From positions 1 to 64,000 of the forward strand of contig WBZZ01005700.1 in NCBI GenBank assembly GCA_019918135.1: a DNA stretch of 64,000 nt, read 5' to 3'. Shown one piece after another: positions 36,833-46,296 of this stretch. The notes beneath the pieces are model-generated. The model made no database searches. It saw nothing but the letters and a program-made list of their open reading frames with translations, and had not been told where the DNA came from. The DNA comes from Paulinella micropora (taxonomy: Eukaryota; Cercozoa; Imbricatea; Euglyphida; Paulinellidae). Made by a program: the position numbers and the translations under genes. The first letter of the stretch is position 1, and every line of letters starts with the position of its first letter.

Positions 36833-37194
36833 CCTGACGGAACCTAACGGAACCTGACGACGGCGTTCTTGCCCTCCCCCCGGCCCGGGCAGGCGGAGCC
36901 GAGCTCCTCCGGGTGCTTGCGGGGCCCCGAGCACGGGTTAGCGGTCCGCACTACGGCCGGCCGGGTCCGCGCGCGTGCGGTGGTCTGGGGGGCAGAGAAA
37001 TTTCCTGGCCGAGCAGCTAGCCGCTACCGACCGCGCCGGCTGCCCCCCCCCTCCTTCCTGCCCGGTCCCTCTGCTGGTAGCACTCATTCCTGCTCTGCGC
37101 TCCTCTCGCTGCCCTTGCCCTGGTTTGGCACTCCCTTCCCTCCCCGCCATCCCCCCCCTTTGCCCCCGAGCCACAGCCGGGGCCGCCTGGTTGC

Positions 37195-38589
37195 TCTGCT
37201 ACAAAGCCAGCCGCTCATAACGACGGCCCCTGCGGGGGCTGCACAACTGTTGGCGCTGGCCCGGGCCCGGGATTGGGTCGCTTGGGACCGCCTGTGCCAA
37301 TTAGCAGCCCTGTGCCCCGAGTCGGCCCGGCGCCTGCACGAGCCGGGCTTCTGGGGGGGTTACCGTTGCCCCAAGCTCCGGCTGGAGGATGAGGCGATGG
37401 TGCGAACCTTCCTAGCCCTCACAGGCAACGCCTGGGACAGCGCTCGCACGCGCGTAGCAGAGTTCTGGCTGTACTCCGCGTGCCTGAAGGCCCTGGCGGG
37501 ACACTGCTTTCGGAACGCGGTGGTGGACCGGGCCATCATCACGCCGACCTGCAGGCTACGGCAGGCGACCGCGCTCCTGCCAGCGGTCTTCCCCTGTATC
37601 AAGTGGCTGGAGCTGTGGTACGGCCGGAGCGAACTCCCCCGGGCCGAGCTGCAAGCCGTGGCCGAGCTTCGTTGCTTGGAGCGTCTGGGCCTCTCTGGCT
37701 GCACGGGGCTCACGGACGGGCTCGCGGGGCTGTCGGGGCTGCACAGCCTGCAACGCCTGGAGCTCTCCGGCTGCCATCGGCTGGAGGACACGGGGCTCAA
37801 GGGGCTGTCGGGGCTGTGCGCCCTGTGGCACGTTAACCTCGGGGGCTGCAACCGGCTCACTGACGCCGGCCTGGCCCACTTGTCCGGGCTGCACAGCCTG
37901 CGACAGCTTGACTTATCCGGCTGCCACCAGCTCACGGGCACCGGCCTGGTCCACTTGTCCCGGCTGCACAGCCTGTGGCAGCTTGACTTGTCCGGCTGCC
38001 ACCAGCTCACGGACGCCGGTCCCCCCCACCTGTCCCAGCTGGACAACCTGCGGTACCTCAACCTGTCCGGCTGCCACCAGCTCACGGACGCCAGTCTAGC
38101 CCGCTTGTCCGGGCTGCACAACCTGCGGTACCTCAACCTGTCTGGCTGCCGCCTGCTTCTGGACGCCTGCCCCCCCTTTTCCGGACAGCACCAGCTGCGG
38201 TATCTGAGCTCTCCGACTGCGTATCGCTCACGGACGGCGGCCTGGACTCCTTGTCCAGGCTGCGCGGCCTGTGGCACCTAGACCCGTCCGGCTGCCGCCA
38301 GCTCATGGACGCCAGCCTGACCCACTTGTCCGGGCTGAGCAGCCTGCGGTACCTCAACCTGTCCGGTTGCGACCAGTTCACGGACGCTGGTCTGGCCCAC
38401 TTGTCCGGGCTGCAGGGCCTGCAGCAGCTAGACCTTTCCTACTGCGACCGGCTCACGGACGCCGGCCTGGCCCACTTGTCTGGGCTGCACAACCTGCGGC
38501 GCCTAGACCTGTCCGACTGCCACCGGCTCACGGACGCCGGCCTGGCCCGTTTGTCCGAGGCGCCGCACCTGCGGCTCGTGGCGCGCTAG
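37195..38589 (+). pseudogene. LRR protein locus 2, highly regular repeats
   Basis: The N-terminal helical region (AQLLALARARDWVAWDRL to CPESARRLHEPGFWGG) may be a degenerate F-box. From about 37,660 there are at least a dozen LRRs of 25 residues, almost identical in sequence (LDLSGCHQLTDAGLAHLSGL). That degree of identity at DNA level points to recent expansion or gene conversion. The start is not fixed: no convincing ATG precedes the helical region, so an upstream exon is possible. One or two interruptions. Stop TAG at 38,587. A target-binding solenoid is inferred. Confidence 0.65.
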
Positions 38590-38805
38590 CGGCAGTGGCG
38601 CCCCGCGCTCGTGGGTGCGGGCTAGGTCCAGCAGGTGCTTGTGGTAGAAACGCAGCCAGAGCATGCTGCCCCGGCCGGCGGGCGAGGCCAGCAGCAGCAG
38701 GCCCAACAGCCAGAAGTCGGTGTCCGTGGTTTCCACCGCCGCCAGCGCAGCGCGGCCGTGCAGCGACCACCACCGCAGCAGGAGCGGATCAACCGGACAG
38801 GGCAC
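38503..38805 (-). CDS. Small hydrophobic protein, candidate
   Basis: This is a 100-codon ATG frame (MPCPVDPLLLRWW). The first 70 codons lie outside other genes and show strong G/C third-position bias. They contain a hydrophobic segment (FWLLGLLLLASPAG) that could be one membrane helix, followed by a basic patch. The last third overlaps, antisense, the 3' end of the LRR locus. It sits just downstream of the XPG-like gene on the same strand, so it may alternatively be a fragment of a longer product. Function unknown. Confidence 0.4.
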   Translation of the reverse strand: MPCPVDPLLLRWWSLHGRAALAAVETTDTDFWLLGLLLLASPAGRGSMLWLRFYHKHLLDLARTHERGAPLPLARHEPQVRRLGQTGQAGVREPVAVGQV

Positions 38806-38903
38806 GGCGCTCTCCCCCCGCCTGGTTGGCTGGAGGTACCAACTCCCCTTCTCTCTCTCTCTCTGGTCATGAACATAAACTAGGACTGACTCCCGCTTCT
38901 GCT

Positions 38904-38909
38904 TTTATT
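38904..38909 (-). terminator. Polyadenylation signal overlapping the stop codon
   Basis: On the minus strand the end of the XPG-like frame reads AGTCAATAAAAG: the TAA stop is inside AATAAA. Confidence 0.6.
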
Positions 38910-40030
38910 GACTCGTACTGGCTATTTGCGAGGGTTCCGGCACCTGGGCCTGCTCCGGCCGGGGCGCTAGGTCCCGCAGGCTCCCGATCCAGTAGTCGCA
39001 CTGTTGGGTATGGAGGGTCCAACTCCGGCGCAGCTGGTCTAGCGCCGGCAGCTTCTTGTGCACGCGGGCGAGCCGCTCGTGCAGTTCGAGCGCGTCACAA
39101 TCCGGCGGCGCCGGCGGCCGGTTGGCCTTGAGACTGTAGGTGTCGCAGACGTCGCGCAGGAAGCCGGCGAAGTCGGCGTACGCCAGGGCCTCGCGCGACG
39201 GGTGGTGCCGGAGCACCTGCACACGGAAGAGGTACTCGCCGCCTACCCCCGGGCACACGTCCTTGTGCTGCAAAAAGTCGGAGCCGTTCAGGCTCAGCGC
39301 GCGCAGCACGGGCCATGCCCACCCAAAGCACCCCACGTCGGCCTCGCCCGCCGTCACGGGCGCCCAGGGCCCGTCCCCCGCGTGCTTCTCCCACGCCATG
39401 GCGCCGGCCAGCAGGCGCCAGCAACACCCCCCGACGAGGTCCAGCACCACGTGTGCCCGCGCGGGCCAGCCGGTGCCGCAGCCAGTCCTGCCCCAGCAGG
39501 AGCTGTCCCAGGTGCCTGAGCAGCAACGCGCGCGCGGTGCGCTCCCCCAGCAGGTCTTCGACAAAGGCGCCGGGCACGACCACCGCGCCCCCCGGCTGTG
39601 CGTGCAGGATGCGTTCGGTGCCGGGGTCGATGGCGAGCTCGCCGGCCGGCAGCTTGACAAACTGGCTCTTTTTCTCCAGGGCCCGGACCCGCCTGGCCTG
39701 CGTCTCGGCCTTGAGCCGGGTCACGTGCTCGGGCTTGTCGGCTACCAGCACCAGCAGCGCGGGCGCCGCGCCCCCCGCCCCCGTCCAGTACTCGAGCGTG
39801 TGCGTGAGCAGGCCCGCGGCGAGCCCGGGCCACAAGCACACATTTGCCGGCGTACCGGGACGGGCCTGGCGGGCCTGGTACGCCAGCACCTGCAACTGGA
39901 CGAGCGTGTCCTGCACTACGGCCACGGGGCCCAGCTCCCCGAGCGCGCCGGCGGGGTGCTCCAGCCGCGAGGCCTCCAACTCGGCGGGGCACAGGCGCCC
40001 CAAGGTCTTCCAGCCGTCATACAAGCCCAT
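38905..40030 (-). pseudogene. XPG/FEN-type nuclease homologue locus
   Basis: ATG gives MGLYDGWKTLGRL, matching the MGI-x-GLW-type start of the XPG/FEN1 structure-specific nuclease family. The N-domain follows with a hydrophobic strand and helix (DTLVQLQVLAYQ) and the LLVLVADKPEHVTRLKAETQ stretch that parallels the family's D-G-x-P-x-x-K segment. An XPG-I-like motif (GEADVGC, then SLNGSDFL) comes later. Family members cut flap or bubble DNA in replication and repair. Some acidic metal ligands look replaced, so it may be catalytically altered. One interruption. The stop codon overlaps the polyadenylation signal (CAATAAAAG). About 375 codons. Family call probable. Confidence 0.6.
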
Positions 40031-40484
40031 CGAGGGTGCAGGTGGAGCAAGGCCCCCTCCTGTTTTCTGGGCCGGCCCCGGCTGACGTGGCCCGAGGGGG
40101 GCACGCCCCCCCCCGCGGACCCCGCCCCCCCCTGCCGGCACGTGCCGGGCGGCGCCCGCCCGTCCCCCTCCCCCGGCCACGCCCTCCCCCCGGCCACGCC
40201 CTCCCCCCCCGACCACCTCCCGTGCCCCGCGGCCGCCCGGCGGTCCCTCCCCCCCCCCCCCTTCTCTCTCTCTCTGCCGGCCGGCGTCGCCAGGCCGCAC
40301 GGGCCCGCACGGGCCCGCGCCGGCCGGGAATAGCTCGTAGCCAGTTCACGCGACCGCCACTTGCTTTATTGAGCAGTGGTTTAGGGTGACGCGGGGAAGA
40401 GGGAGCGGGGGGGTGTGAATCCGCCCACGAACGGGGGGGGGGGGGCTACAAGAGGAACAGAGCGAGGTCCCACCCTGGCTGGAT
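40031..40484. promoter_or_regulatory. Spacer between two minus-strand genes
   Basis: It contains the polyadenylation signal of the C2H2 gene near 40,365-40,370 (CAATAAAG on the minus strand). Between that and the XPG-like start lie C runs and repeated CCCCGGCCACGCCCTCCCCC units (40,171-40,215), probably promoter sequence for the XPG-like gene. Confidence 0.4.
40365..40370 (-). terminator. Polyadenylation signal (C2H2 gene)
   Basis: AATAAA on the minus strand (CTCAATAAAGC), about 115 bp beyond the stop. Confidence 0.6.
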
Positions 40485-41007
40485 CTACTTGAGGCTGGAG
40501 TACGTGGCGCCGGGGCCGGAGAGCGCGAGCGGGGGCAAGTTCTCGAAGCAAGGGTCAGAGAGGGGATCATCCTCCGGGGATCCTCCGGGTCGCGGCCCGG
40601 GGCTGTCCTGCACAGCCGTGGTACGGGTCGGCCGGGCCGGGCGCTGGCTCGGGCGGCAGCCGCCGGCGCTGGCCCGACGCCGGTCCTAGCTGGCGCAGGC
40701 GTGGGGGCAGGGGGCGCCGGTGGGGCCGCGGTGGCGGGGGCCGCGGTGGGGGAAGCCGCGGTGGCGGGGGCCGCGGTGGCGGGGGCTGGGTCACCGACGA
40801 CTGGCGTCGCCGCGGCGGGCGGGCTAAGAAGAGGGGCGGTGGCGGCGCTGCTGCACTTCCCTGCTCGTCGCGGGGGGGTCGCCACGCCGAGGGCAGTTGG
40901 CCAGCCCAGACATGCAAGGCCACGTGGATAGCTAGCTCCTCTCGTCGGAGGTAGCGCTCGGGACAGAAGAGGCAAGGGAAAGACTGGGGCAGCGTGGCCT
41001 GAGCCAT
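40485..41007 (-). pseudogene. C2H2 zinc-finger protein locus with Pro-rich tail
   Basis: ATG gives MAQATLPQSFPCLFCPERYL. One classical C2H2 finger is present (FPCLFC, then ELAIHVALHV). A long Pro/Arg-rich, Gly/Pro-repeat middle region follows, and an acidic-hydrophobic end (DDPLSDPCFENLPPLALSG). That layout is common in DNA-binding regulators, with the acidic end as a possible activation segment (inference). The Pro-rich part is a minisatellite in DNA (CCGCGGTGGCGGGGG units at 40,728-40,780). About one interruption. AATAAA lies about 115 bp after the stop. A partial second copy lies at 42,300-42,527. Confidence 0.6.
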
Positions 41008-41115
41008 CTACCCCGTGGCGAATCGACTTTTGGCACTGCGCTGAGGGAGGCGTCGGCCGTCAGCCCCTGACCGGGCACACGAGCCGCCCCCCCCCCCCCC
41101 GCGGGCCACGCCCTG
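40783..41115. repeat. Segmental duplication, copy 1
   Basis: The 5' half of the C2H2 gene and its upstream region recur with high identity at 42,303-42,640, including GGGTCACCGACGACTGGCG, the zinc-finger codons and GCGAATCGACTTTTGGCACTG. Confidence 0.85.
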
Positions 41116-41500
41116 GCGCCGCGCCCGCCGGCCATGCCTCCTGCCCCTTGCCACGCCTTGCGCCGCGCCCGCCTGCCACTCCTGCCGCGCCCCCCCCCCC
41201 CCCCCCGCCGGCCACGCCTCCTGCCCCCGCCGGTCCGCCCTGGCGCCGCGCGCCATGCCGCCTCCTGCCTCCGCCGGTCACGCCCTGGCGCCGCGCGCCA
41301 TGCCACGCCTCCTGCTCCCGCGGGCCACGCCCTTGCGCCGCGCCCCGCCGGCCATGCCTCCTGCCCCCGCTGGCCACGCCCTTGCGCCGCGCCCCGCCGG
41401 CCACGCCTCCTGCCCCCGCTGGTCACGCCCTTGCCCCGCGCCCCGCCGGCCACGCCTCCTGCCCCCGCGCGTGGGGGTAGGCGGCGGACGTCCCTCCCCC
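41116..41500. repeat. GCC-rich minisatellite in divergent promoter
   Basis: Units of about 37 bp (GCCACGCCCTTGCGCCGCGC, then CCGCCGG and CCTCCTGCCCCCGC) repeat about nine times and end in GCGTGGGGGTAGGCGGCGGA. A shorter version of the array, with the same terminal sequence, lies at 42,630-42,930 upstream of the F-box/LRR gene. It occupies the spacer between the divergent C2H2 and small LRR genes. Confidence 0.8.
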
Positions 41501-41622
41501 AAAAAAGGGTGTAGCAGCCAACATGTCTCAAGAGCAACGTCAGGGGTGCCAGCACAACAAAGACGGGTCCGTTCCCCTTTCTGAGCGTGTAAAAGCGTTT
41601 CTACCTGGCTCAGTTTTTGTGC

Positions 41623-42042
41623 ATGCCCCGCAGGTCAGACTTTACTGGAGGTGCTGAAATCACGGATGAACAGCTGGAGCAGGCTCTGAAGGCACGACCA
41701 GATCTCAACAAGCTTGTGCTCGCCGACTGCAAAAACATCACGGACAAGGGGCTCAAGCACGTGGCGGAACTGGCCAAGAAGCTCAAGGAGCTCGATCTCA
41801 CTAACTGTAAAATCGGCATGACTGGTCTCGACTACGTCAAGGCTATCGGGACGCTGCAAAAGCTACATGTCGAGGGTTGCCAAAACATGCACGCAGAATA
41901 CCTCCAAGACTTTTGCTGGGCGCGCCAACCTTGCACAGTCTTTGATAAAACAGGAGGCAAGACTTGGGCCTTGTTGCAAGCTGAGCGAGAGGCATCTAGA
42001 CAGTATTATGCAAATGGAGGTTTGCCCAGGTGGGGCCATTGA
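41623..42042 (+). CDS. Small leucine-rich repeat protein
   Basis: This is an intact 139-codon frame from ATG (MPRRSDFTGGAEITDEQLEQ). Three AMN1-type LRRs cover residues 15-95 (LNKLVLADCKNITDKGLKHV, LKELDLTNCKIGMTGLDYV, LQKLHVEGCQNMHAEYL). The C-terminal 45 residues are not repeats. Codon use is only moderately GC-rich, unlike the F-box/LRR genes nearby, which suggests a different age or origin. A short exon could lie upstream, since the preceding sequence has an ATG (41,523) and acceptor-like CAG sites, but no phase-consistent splice was found. AATAAA follows about 55 bp after the stop. Probably a binding-only protein. Possibly Skp1-independent. Confidence 0.75.
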   Translation: MPRRSDFTGGAEITDEQLEQALKARPDLNKLVLADCKNITDKGLKHVAELAKKLKELDLTNCKIGMTGLDYVKAIGTLQKLHVEGCQNMHAEYLQDFCWARQPCTVFDKTGGKTWALLQAEREASRQYYANGGLPRWGH

Positions 42043-42095
42043 ATATTTTTGTGTGCGTGCGTCCCGCCCTCGCGGCCCTTGTTACCAATCGTAGT

Positions 42096-42103
42096 TTAAT
42101 AAA
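42096..42103 (+). terminator. Polyadenylation signal (small LRR gene)
   Basis: TTTAATAAAAAAACG lies downstream of the small LRR stop codon. Confidence 0.6.
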
Positions 42104-42299
42104 AAAACGAAATATTTTTGCTCGGAGGTTTTTTTTGTGTGGCCAGAGCTGCATCAAGCTCTTTTTTTTGCTCGGACTTTCTTTTCTTTACGGGATCCGG
42201 CGCTCCTGATCAGTCACCTCGCGTTTGCAGTGTACGAGGCTCGGCCTTTGGCGGCTGTCAGGCGTGCCGGTCCCGCTCTCGGTGCCGTTCATCCCGCGG

Positions 42300-42527
42300 T
42301 GGCGGAGGCTGGGTCACCGACGACTGGCGTCGCCGCAGCGGGCGGGCTAAGAAGAGGGACGGTGGCGGCGCTGCACTTCCCTGCTCGTCGCGGGGGGTCG
42401 CCACGCCGAGGGCGGCTGGCTGGCCCAGACATGCAAGGCCACGTGGAGAGCTAGCTCCTCTCGTCGGAGGTAGCGCTCGGGGGCAGAAGAGGCAAGGGAA
42501 AGACTGGGGCAGCGTGGCCTGAGCCAT
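42300..42527 (-). pseudogene. Partial copy of the C2H2 zinc-finger gene
   Basis: It begins with the same ATG context and MAQATLPQSFPCLFC as the gene at 41,007, then departs from it. The Pro-rich middle and acidic end are absent. It belongs to the segmental duplication 42,303-42,640. It looks broken and probably survives only as part of the duplicated promoter. Confidence 0.7.
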
Positions 42528-42963
42528 CTACCCCGTGGCGAATCGACTTTTGGCACTGCGCTGAGGGAGGCGTCGGCCGTCAGCCCCTGACCGGGCACAC
42601 GAGCCGCCCCCCCCCCCCCCCCCCCGCGGGCCACGCCCTGGCGCCGCGCCCCGCCGGCCATGCCTCCTGCCCCCGCTTGCCACGCCCTTGCGCCGCGCCC
42701 CGCCTGCCACGCCTCCTGCCCGCCGCCCCCCCCCCCCCCCCCCCGCCGGCCACGCCCTGGCGCCGCGCGCCATGCCACGCCTCCTGCCCCCGCGGGCCAC
42801 GCCCTGGCGCCGCACCCCGCCACGCCATGCCTCCCGCCCCCCGCGGGGCACGAACCCCCGTTCGCCCCCCCCCCTCCCCCCCCCCCCCCCCCGCGCGTGG
42901 GGGAGGGCGGCGGACGTCCCTCCCCCCCGCTGCCGGGCGCTGCCACCCCGGCCTACCGCCACA
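42528..42963. promoter_or_regulatory. Second copy of the divergent minisatellite promoter
   Basis: It repeats the arrangement of 41,008-41,616: GCGAATCGACTTTTGGCACTG, a long C run, GCCACGCCC minisatellite units (42,630-42,830), more C runs, then GGGGGAGGGCGGCGGACGTC just before the F-box/LRR start. Promoter role inferred. Confidence 0.55.
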
Positions 42964-44454
42964 ATGGCCGGGCGCGTCAAGCGACGGAGGTGTGACGACA
43001 CGGTGGGCCGGGAGCGGCCGGCGCCCGGGTGGGGAGAGCTCCCGGCCGAGCTCGGGTGTGTGGTGTTAGGGTACTTGGAGCATAAGGCTTGGTTCGCGCT
43101 GCGGCGCGTGAGCCGTGGCGGCCTGTTCGGGCACGCCCTGCAGGGCGAATGGCCCCGTGAACTGGAACTGCCCTGCCTGCCCGGCCAGGCCACCCGTCGC
43201 TGGCTGTGCCAGCAGCGTTGCCGGCTCAGCCCGGCCACAGTGGACTATAGCTACGCCGGCAGCGGCGATGTGGCGGCGTGCCGGCAGTCGTTCCCCGACA
43301 CCACGCACCTGCGCGTGGTGTCGCTGGCCGATCGCTGGGCCTACAACACGCCGCTGGAGCTCGCGGGCCTCCGCGCGCTGCGCACCCTGGAATTCACGTA
43401 CTGCAGCGGCCTGCGGTTCCTGGCGCCGCTGGGACAACTCCGGTCGCTGCGGGTGCTGCGCTTCCGGTACTGCGGTCACGTCGGGCGGCTCCTCTTCTTG
43501 GACGAGCTGCCTGAACTGCACACGCTCGACCTCACCGGCAGCTACAGCCACACCCTAGAGCACACCCTGGCCCTGCCGGGGGTGCAGCGCCGGCTGCGGC
43601 ACCTGTACCTGCCTGCCGTGCACCGGTCGCTGCTGCCGAGCGCCGGGGGCGGCCTGCCCACCGACTCACCCTACGCGGCCCTGGACGGGCCGCTGGCCGC
43701 GCTGAGCGGGTTGCTCACGCTGCACCACGACCGCTGAGGAGGGGGGCCCCCCTCCGCGCTGCTGTACCTGCGGCGCCTGCCGGCGCTGCAGGACCTGCGC
43801 CTGTCGTACCGCGCCAAGACGGGCGCCGACGTCCAGCGCCTGCTGTGGTACCTCAACCAGGACGCGCCGCACCTGCGGCGGCTGGAGCTGGCGGACGTGA
43901 ACGGCGCGCTGGACGTGTGGGCCGCCCGGGCCCTGGGGGCGGCTGCCTTCCGGCTGCACAGCGCGGGCCTGCAAGAATTGGCGCTCACCAACTGTAACCT
44001 GCGGGAGCTCGGCTTGTTGGCCGGGCTGGCCGGGCTGCGGCGCCTGTCGTTGTGCGGGGCGCACTATGTGCAGAGCCTGGCGCTGCTACCAGCAGGGCTG
44101 GCCGAGCTGTTCCTGTCCGACTGCCTGTGCTTGGCTGCAGGAGAGGCAGAGGCGCTGGCCCGGCGCCCGGCCCTGCGCCGCCTCACCTTGGTGCGGTGCC
44201 GGGCCGGCCTGAACTGGCCGGTGCCGCACGGCGGCGGCGCGGGGCTGCAGGTACTAGCGCTGCGCGAACACCAGGGGCTCGTGCGCAACCTCGCCAGCCT
44301 GGCCAGGGCGCTGCCCTGCCTGCAAACCCTGGACCTGCGGGGCTCCGCCGCAGCGGTGGACGGGGGCGACCTGCAGCAGCTGCGGCAGCTCCGCCCCTAC
44401 CTCCGGGTTCGGCTAGAGCAGACGAGCGACCCCGGCCCCGCGGGCCGGAGGTGA
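42964..44454 (+). pseudogene. F-box/LRR protein locus 3
   Basis: ATG in a good Kozak context (ACAATGG) gives MAGRVKRRRCDD, a basic start that could act as a nuclear signal. Residues 22-65 fit an F-box (WGELPAELGCVVLGYLEHKA). The remainder, to about residue 495, consists of irregular LRRs (LRALRTLEFTYCSGLRFLAP, LQELALTNCNLRELGLL), less regular than locus 2. Likely an SCF substrate receptor by family knowledge. One interruption. It converges on the membrane-protein gene with only 64 bp between their stop codons. Confidence 0.7.
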
Positions 44455-44514
44455 GGCAGGGGCGACGACCGCGCGAGGAGGCCGGGGGTTTTCACTTGGC
44501 TGTACCTAGGTCTA

Positions 44515-44523
44515 TTTATTAAA
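44515..44523. terminator. Two-way polyadenylation signal
   Basis: TTTATTAAA gives ATTAAA on the plus strand for the F-box/LRR gene and AATAAA on the minus strand for the membrane-protein gene. The minus-strand stop TAA overlaps the signal. Confidence 0.6.
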
Positions 44524-45706
44524 CTGACAAACTACGGGCACCAGGGCGCGGGACCCCGCCAGGTGCGGGCCACGCACGGAAACCGGGCGAACGGGCGAGG
44601 TCACCGCGGCGGCGCAGGAGGCCAAAGCTCTGGCAGGGCATGGCGGCGGCGCCTCGGCCGCCGCGGGCTACGACCGGGCCCCGCCCAGGGCACCGGGGGG
44701 CGCCTCGGCCGCCGCGGGCACTACTGCCCGCGGCCCGTTGTTGCGTCGTCGTCAGGCTGCCCGTCCGGCCGGGGCGCCACGGCGGGGCCGCCCCCGGCCT
44801 TGTCCGGCGGAGAGTCGTCCCCCCCCCCGCCTCTTCTTCTTCTTCTCGGATGTAGTACACGTGTGCCCCCGGTACGCGGCCGCCGCCCGCCCGCACCCAC
44901 AGGTCGGGCTGCGACCAGACCTGCTGCAAGAGGCCGGCCGCCCCCAGCGCCGCCGCGACGGAGACGGCCAGGTCGTAGTCCGCGGGCAGCAGTGCGGCAC
45001 AGGCGTACATCAGAGCCAGGCCCGCCACGGCCAGCACACAGCGGCCGAAGCGGACCTGGCCGGCGCGCCGCAGGTCTTCCTGGCCCGGGGTCCCCCCCTC
45101 GTCCGCACACTCCGGCACGCGCCGCAGCCAGTCCCGTGCCTGCCCGCCGGCCCAGAGCAGTCCCAGCGCGGCCGGCGTCAGGATCCAACCCAGCCGGGCC
45201 CCTGACAGGGCGCTGCCCAAGACCCCTAGCCAACAGGCCGCTAGCGTCACGTGCAGGCCGCGCGTGTCGGCCAAGACGGCCGAACCCAGCGTACCCAGGG
45301 CACACCACAGATAGACGTTCTCTGCTACCAGGAGCCACCCGCGGGCGCTCTGTTCGCCCCCACGTCCGTGAGGGCTCACCAACAAGAAGAAGAAGGAGAG
45401 GAGGCGGCTCAGCGCTAGTAGCAGCACGGCGCCGGGGCGATCGGTGCGTGGCGACAGGCCACGCACCTGCAGGCTCCGGCTGTACGCAGCACCGCTGGGT
45501 GCGGCTCGGTTTGTGTGCAGCCACAGGACGGCCGCCCGGCCCAGGAACCAAGAGCCCCAGGCCACCTGCAGGATCGACGCCGTCAGTAGCCCCGGCCCCA
45601 AGGCGCCCCAGCAAACTGGCCACGTCGCCGGCTCCGACTCGGCCCAGTGCGTGCATTCGGCTGTCCCCTGGGGCAGGCCCCCGGCCAGCAACTTCTCGCC
45701 TGACAT
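44519..45706 (-). CDS. Multi-pass membrane protein, unknown family
   Basis: A 395-codon frame from ATG (MSGEKLLAGG). There are about six or seven hydrophobic segments between residues 30 and 260, for example GPGLLTASILQVAWGSWFLG, AVLLLALSRLLSFFFLLVS, CVLAVAGLALMYACAALL and LAVSVAAALGAAGLL. A soluble C-terminus follows with an acidic run (EEEEE) and a Gly/Arg/Pro-rich tail. The tail may include out-of-frame sequence. No signature of a known transporter or receptor was recognised. It diverges from the spliced BTB-like gene. Localisation to a membrane is secure, function unknown. Confidence 0.65.
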   Translation of the reverse strand: MSGEKLLAGGLPQGTAECTHWAESEPATWPVCWGALGPGLLTASILQVAWGSWFLGRAAVLWLHTNRAAPSGAAYSRSLQVRGLSPRTDRPGAVLLLALSRLLSFFFLLVSPHGRGGEQSARGWLLVAENVYLWCALGTLGSAVLADTRGLHVTLAACWLGVLGSALSGARLGWILTPAALGLLWAGGQARDWLRRVPECADEGGTPGQEDLRRAGQVRFGRCVLAVAGLALMYACAALLPADYDLAVSVAAALGAAGLLQQVWSQPDLWVRAGGGRVPGAHVYYIREEEEEAGGGTTLRRTRPGAAPPWRPGRTGSLTTTQQRAAGSSARGGRGAPRCPGRGPVVARGGRGAAAMPCQSFGLLRRRGDLARSPGFRAWPAPGGVPRPGARSLSV

Positions 45707-46296
45707 GGGGAAGGCGGTTTAGGTGGGTGCTGGCTTGTGCGGCTCGCCAGCGGTCCGAGTCTGGCGGAGAAGCAAACGCGCCCCCCCCCCCTTTACCCAC
45801 GGCCCGACGACCCCCCCCCCCCCCCGCGCCCGCACCCCGGGGGGGGGGGGGGGCAGCCGCGGCGGCGGCGGGAGGAAGAGGGGGGGGGCTTTCTCCTCTC
45901 TCCCGCCCTCTTTTCCCCCCTACTCCGTCTCCCCCCCCCTCTCCCGGCGCTCTCCCCCGCCGCGGCCTACGTCTCACGCCGCGGTGCCAGGTTGCAGTAC
46001 AAGTACCAAAGACGCTGGCACAGGGACGGACCAGGTCCGCGCTTGCAGCAGGTAGGCCAAGTGCACAGAAAAAGGAGTGCTCCTCTGTCGGGCGGGGGAA
46101 GGCAGAGGAGAGAGACGGAGGGGCCAGCCAGAAGTAGTCTCGCTGGCAGAATAAAGGACACAGCAGGAAGAAGCCCTAGCGGGTTAGGCAGAGAAAGGAA
46201 GGAGAGGCACGACTGCGGCGGCACGGGTCGGCCTTCTAGGGACAGCGCATGCACCTTCTCGACCTGGCACGACTCTTGGTGGTGGTGTGTTAGGCT
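45707..46296. promoter_or_regulatory. Divergent spacer with C and G runs
   Basis: 590 bp lie between the membrane-protein gene and the spliced gene. The first half is pyrimidine-rich with long C and G runs (45,780-45,950). The second half (46,000-46,296) has moderate GC and probably holds the promoter and 5' UTR of the plus-strand gene. AGAATAAAGG near 46,143 is not near any stop codon. Confidence 0.4.

Noticed and set aside
40300-40489. C-terminal frame of the C2H2 locus extending to 40,346
   Set aside because: That frame is Arg/Pro/Ser-rich noise. The frame ending at 40,485 has an acidic, hydrophobic end more typical of protein.
41116-42930. CpG-rich minisatellite as a coding Pro/Ala/Arg-rich protein
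   Set aside because: All six frames are open for long stretches because of composition. No frame is favoured and the tract sits between divergent genes.
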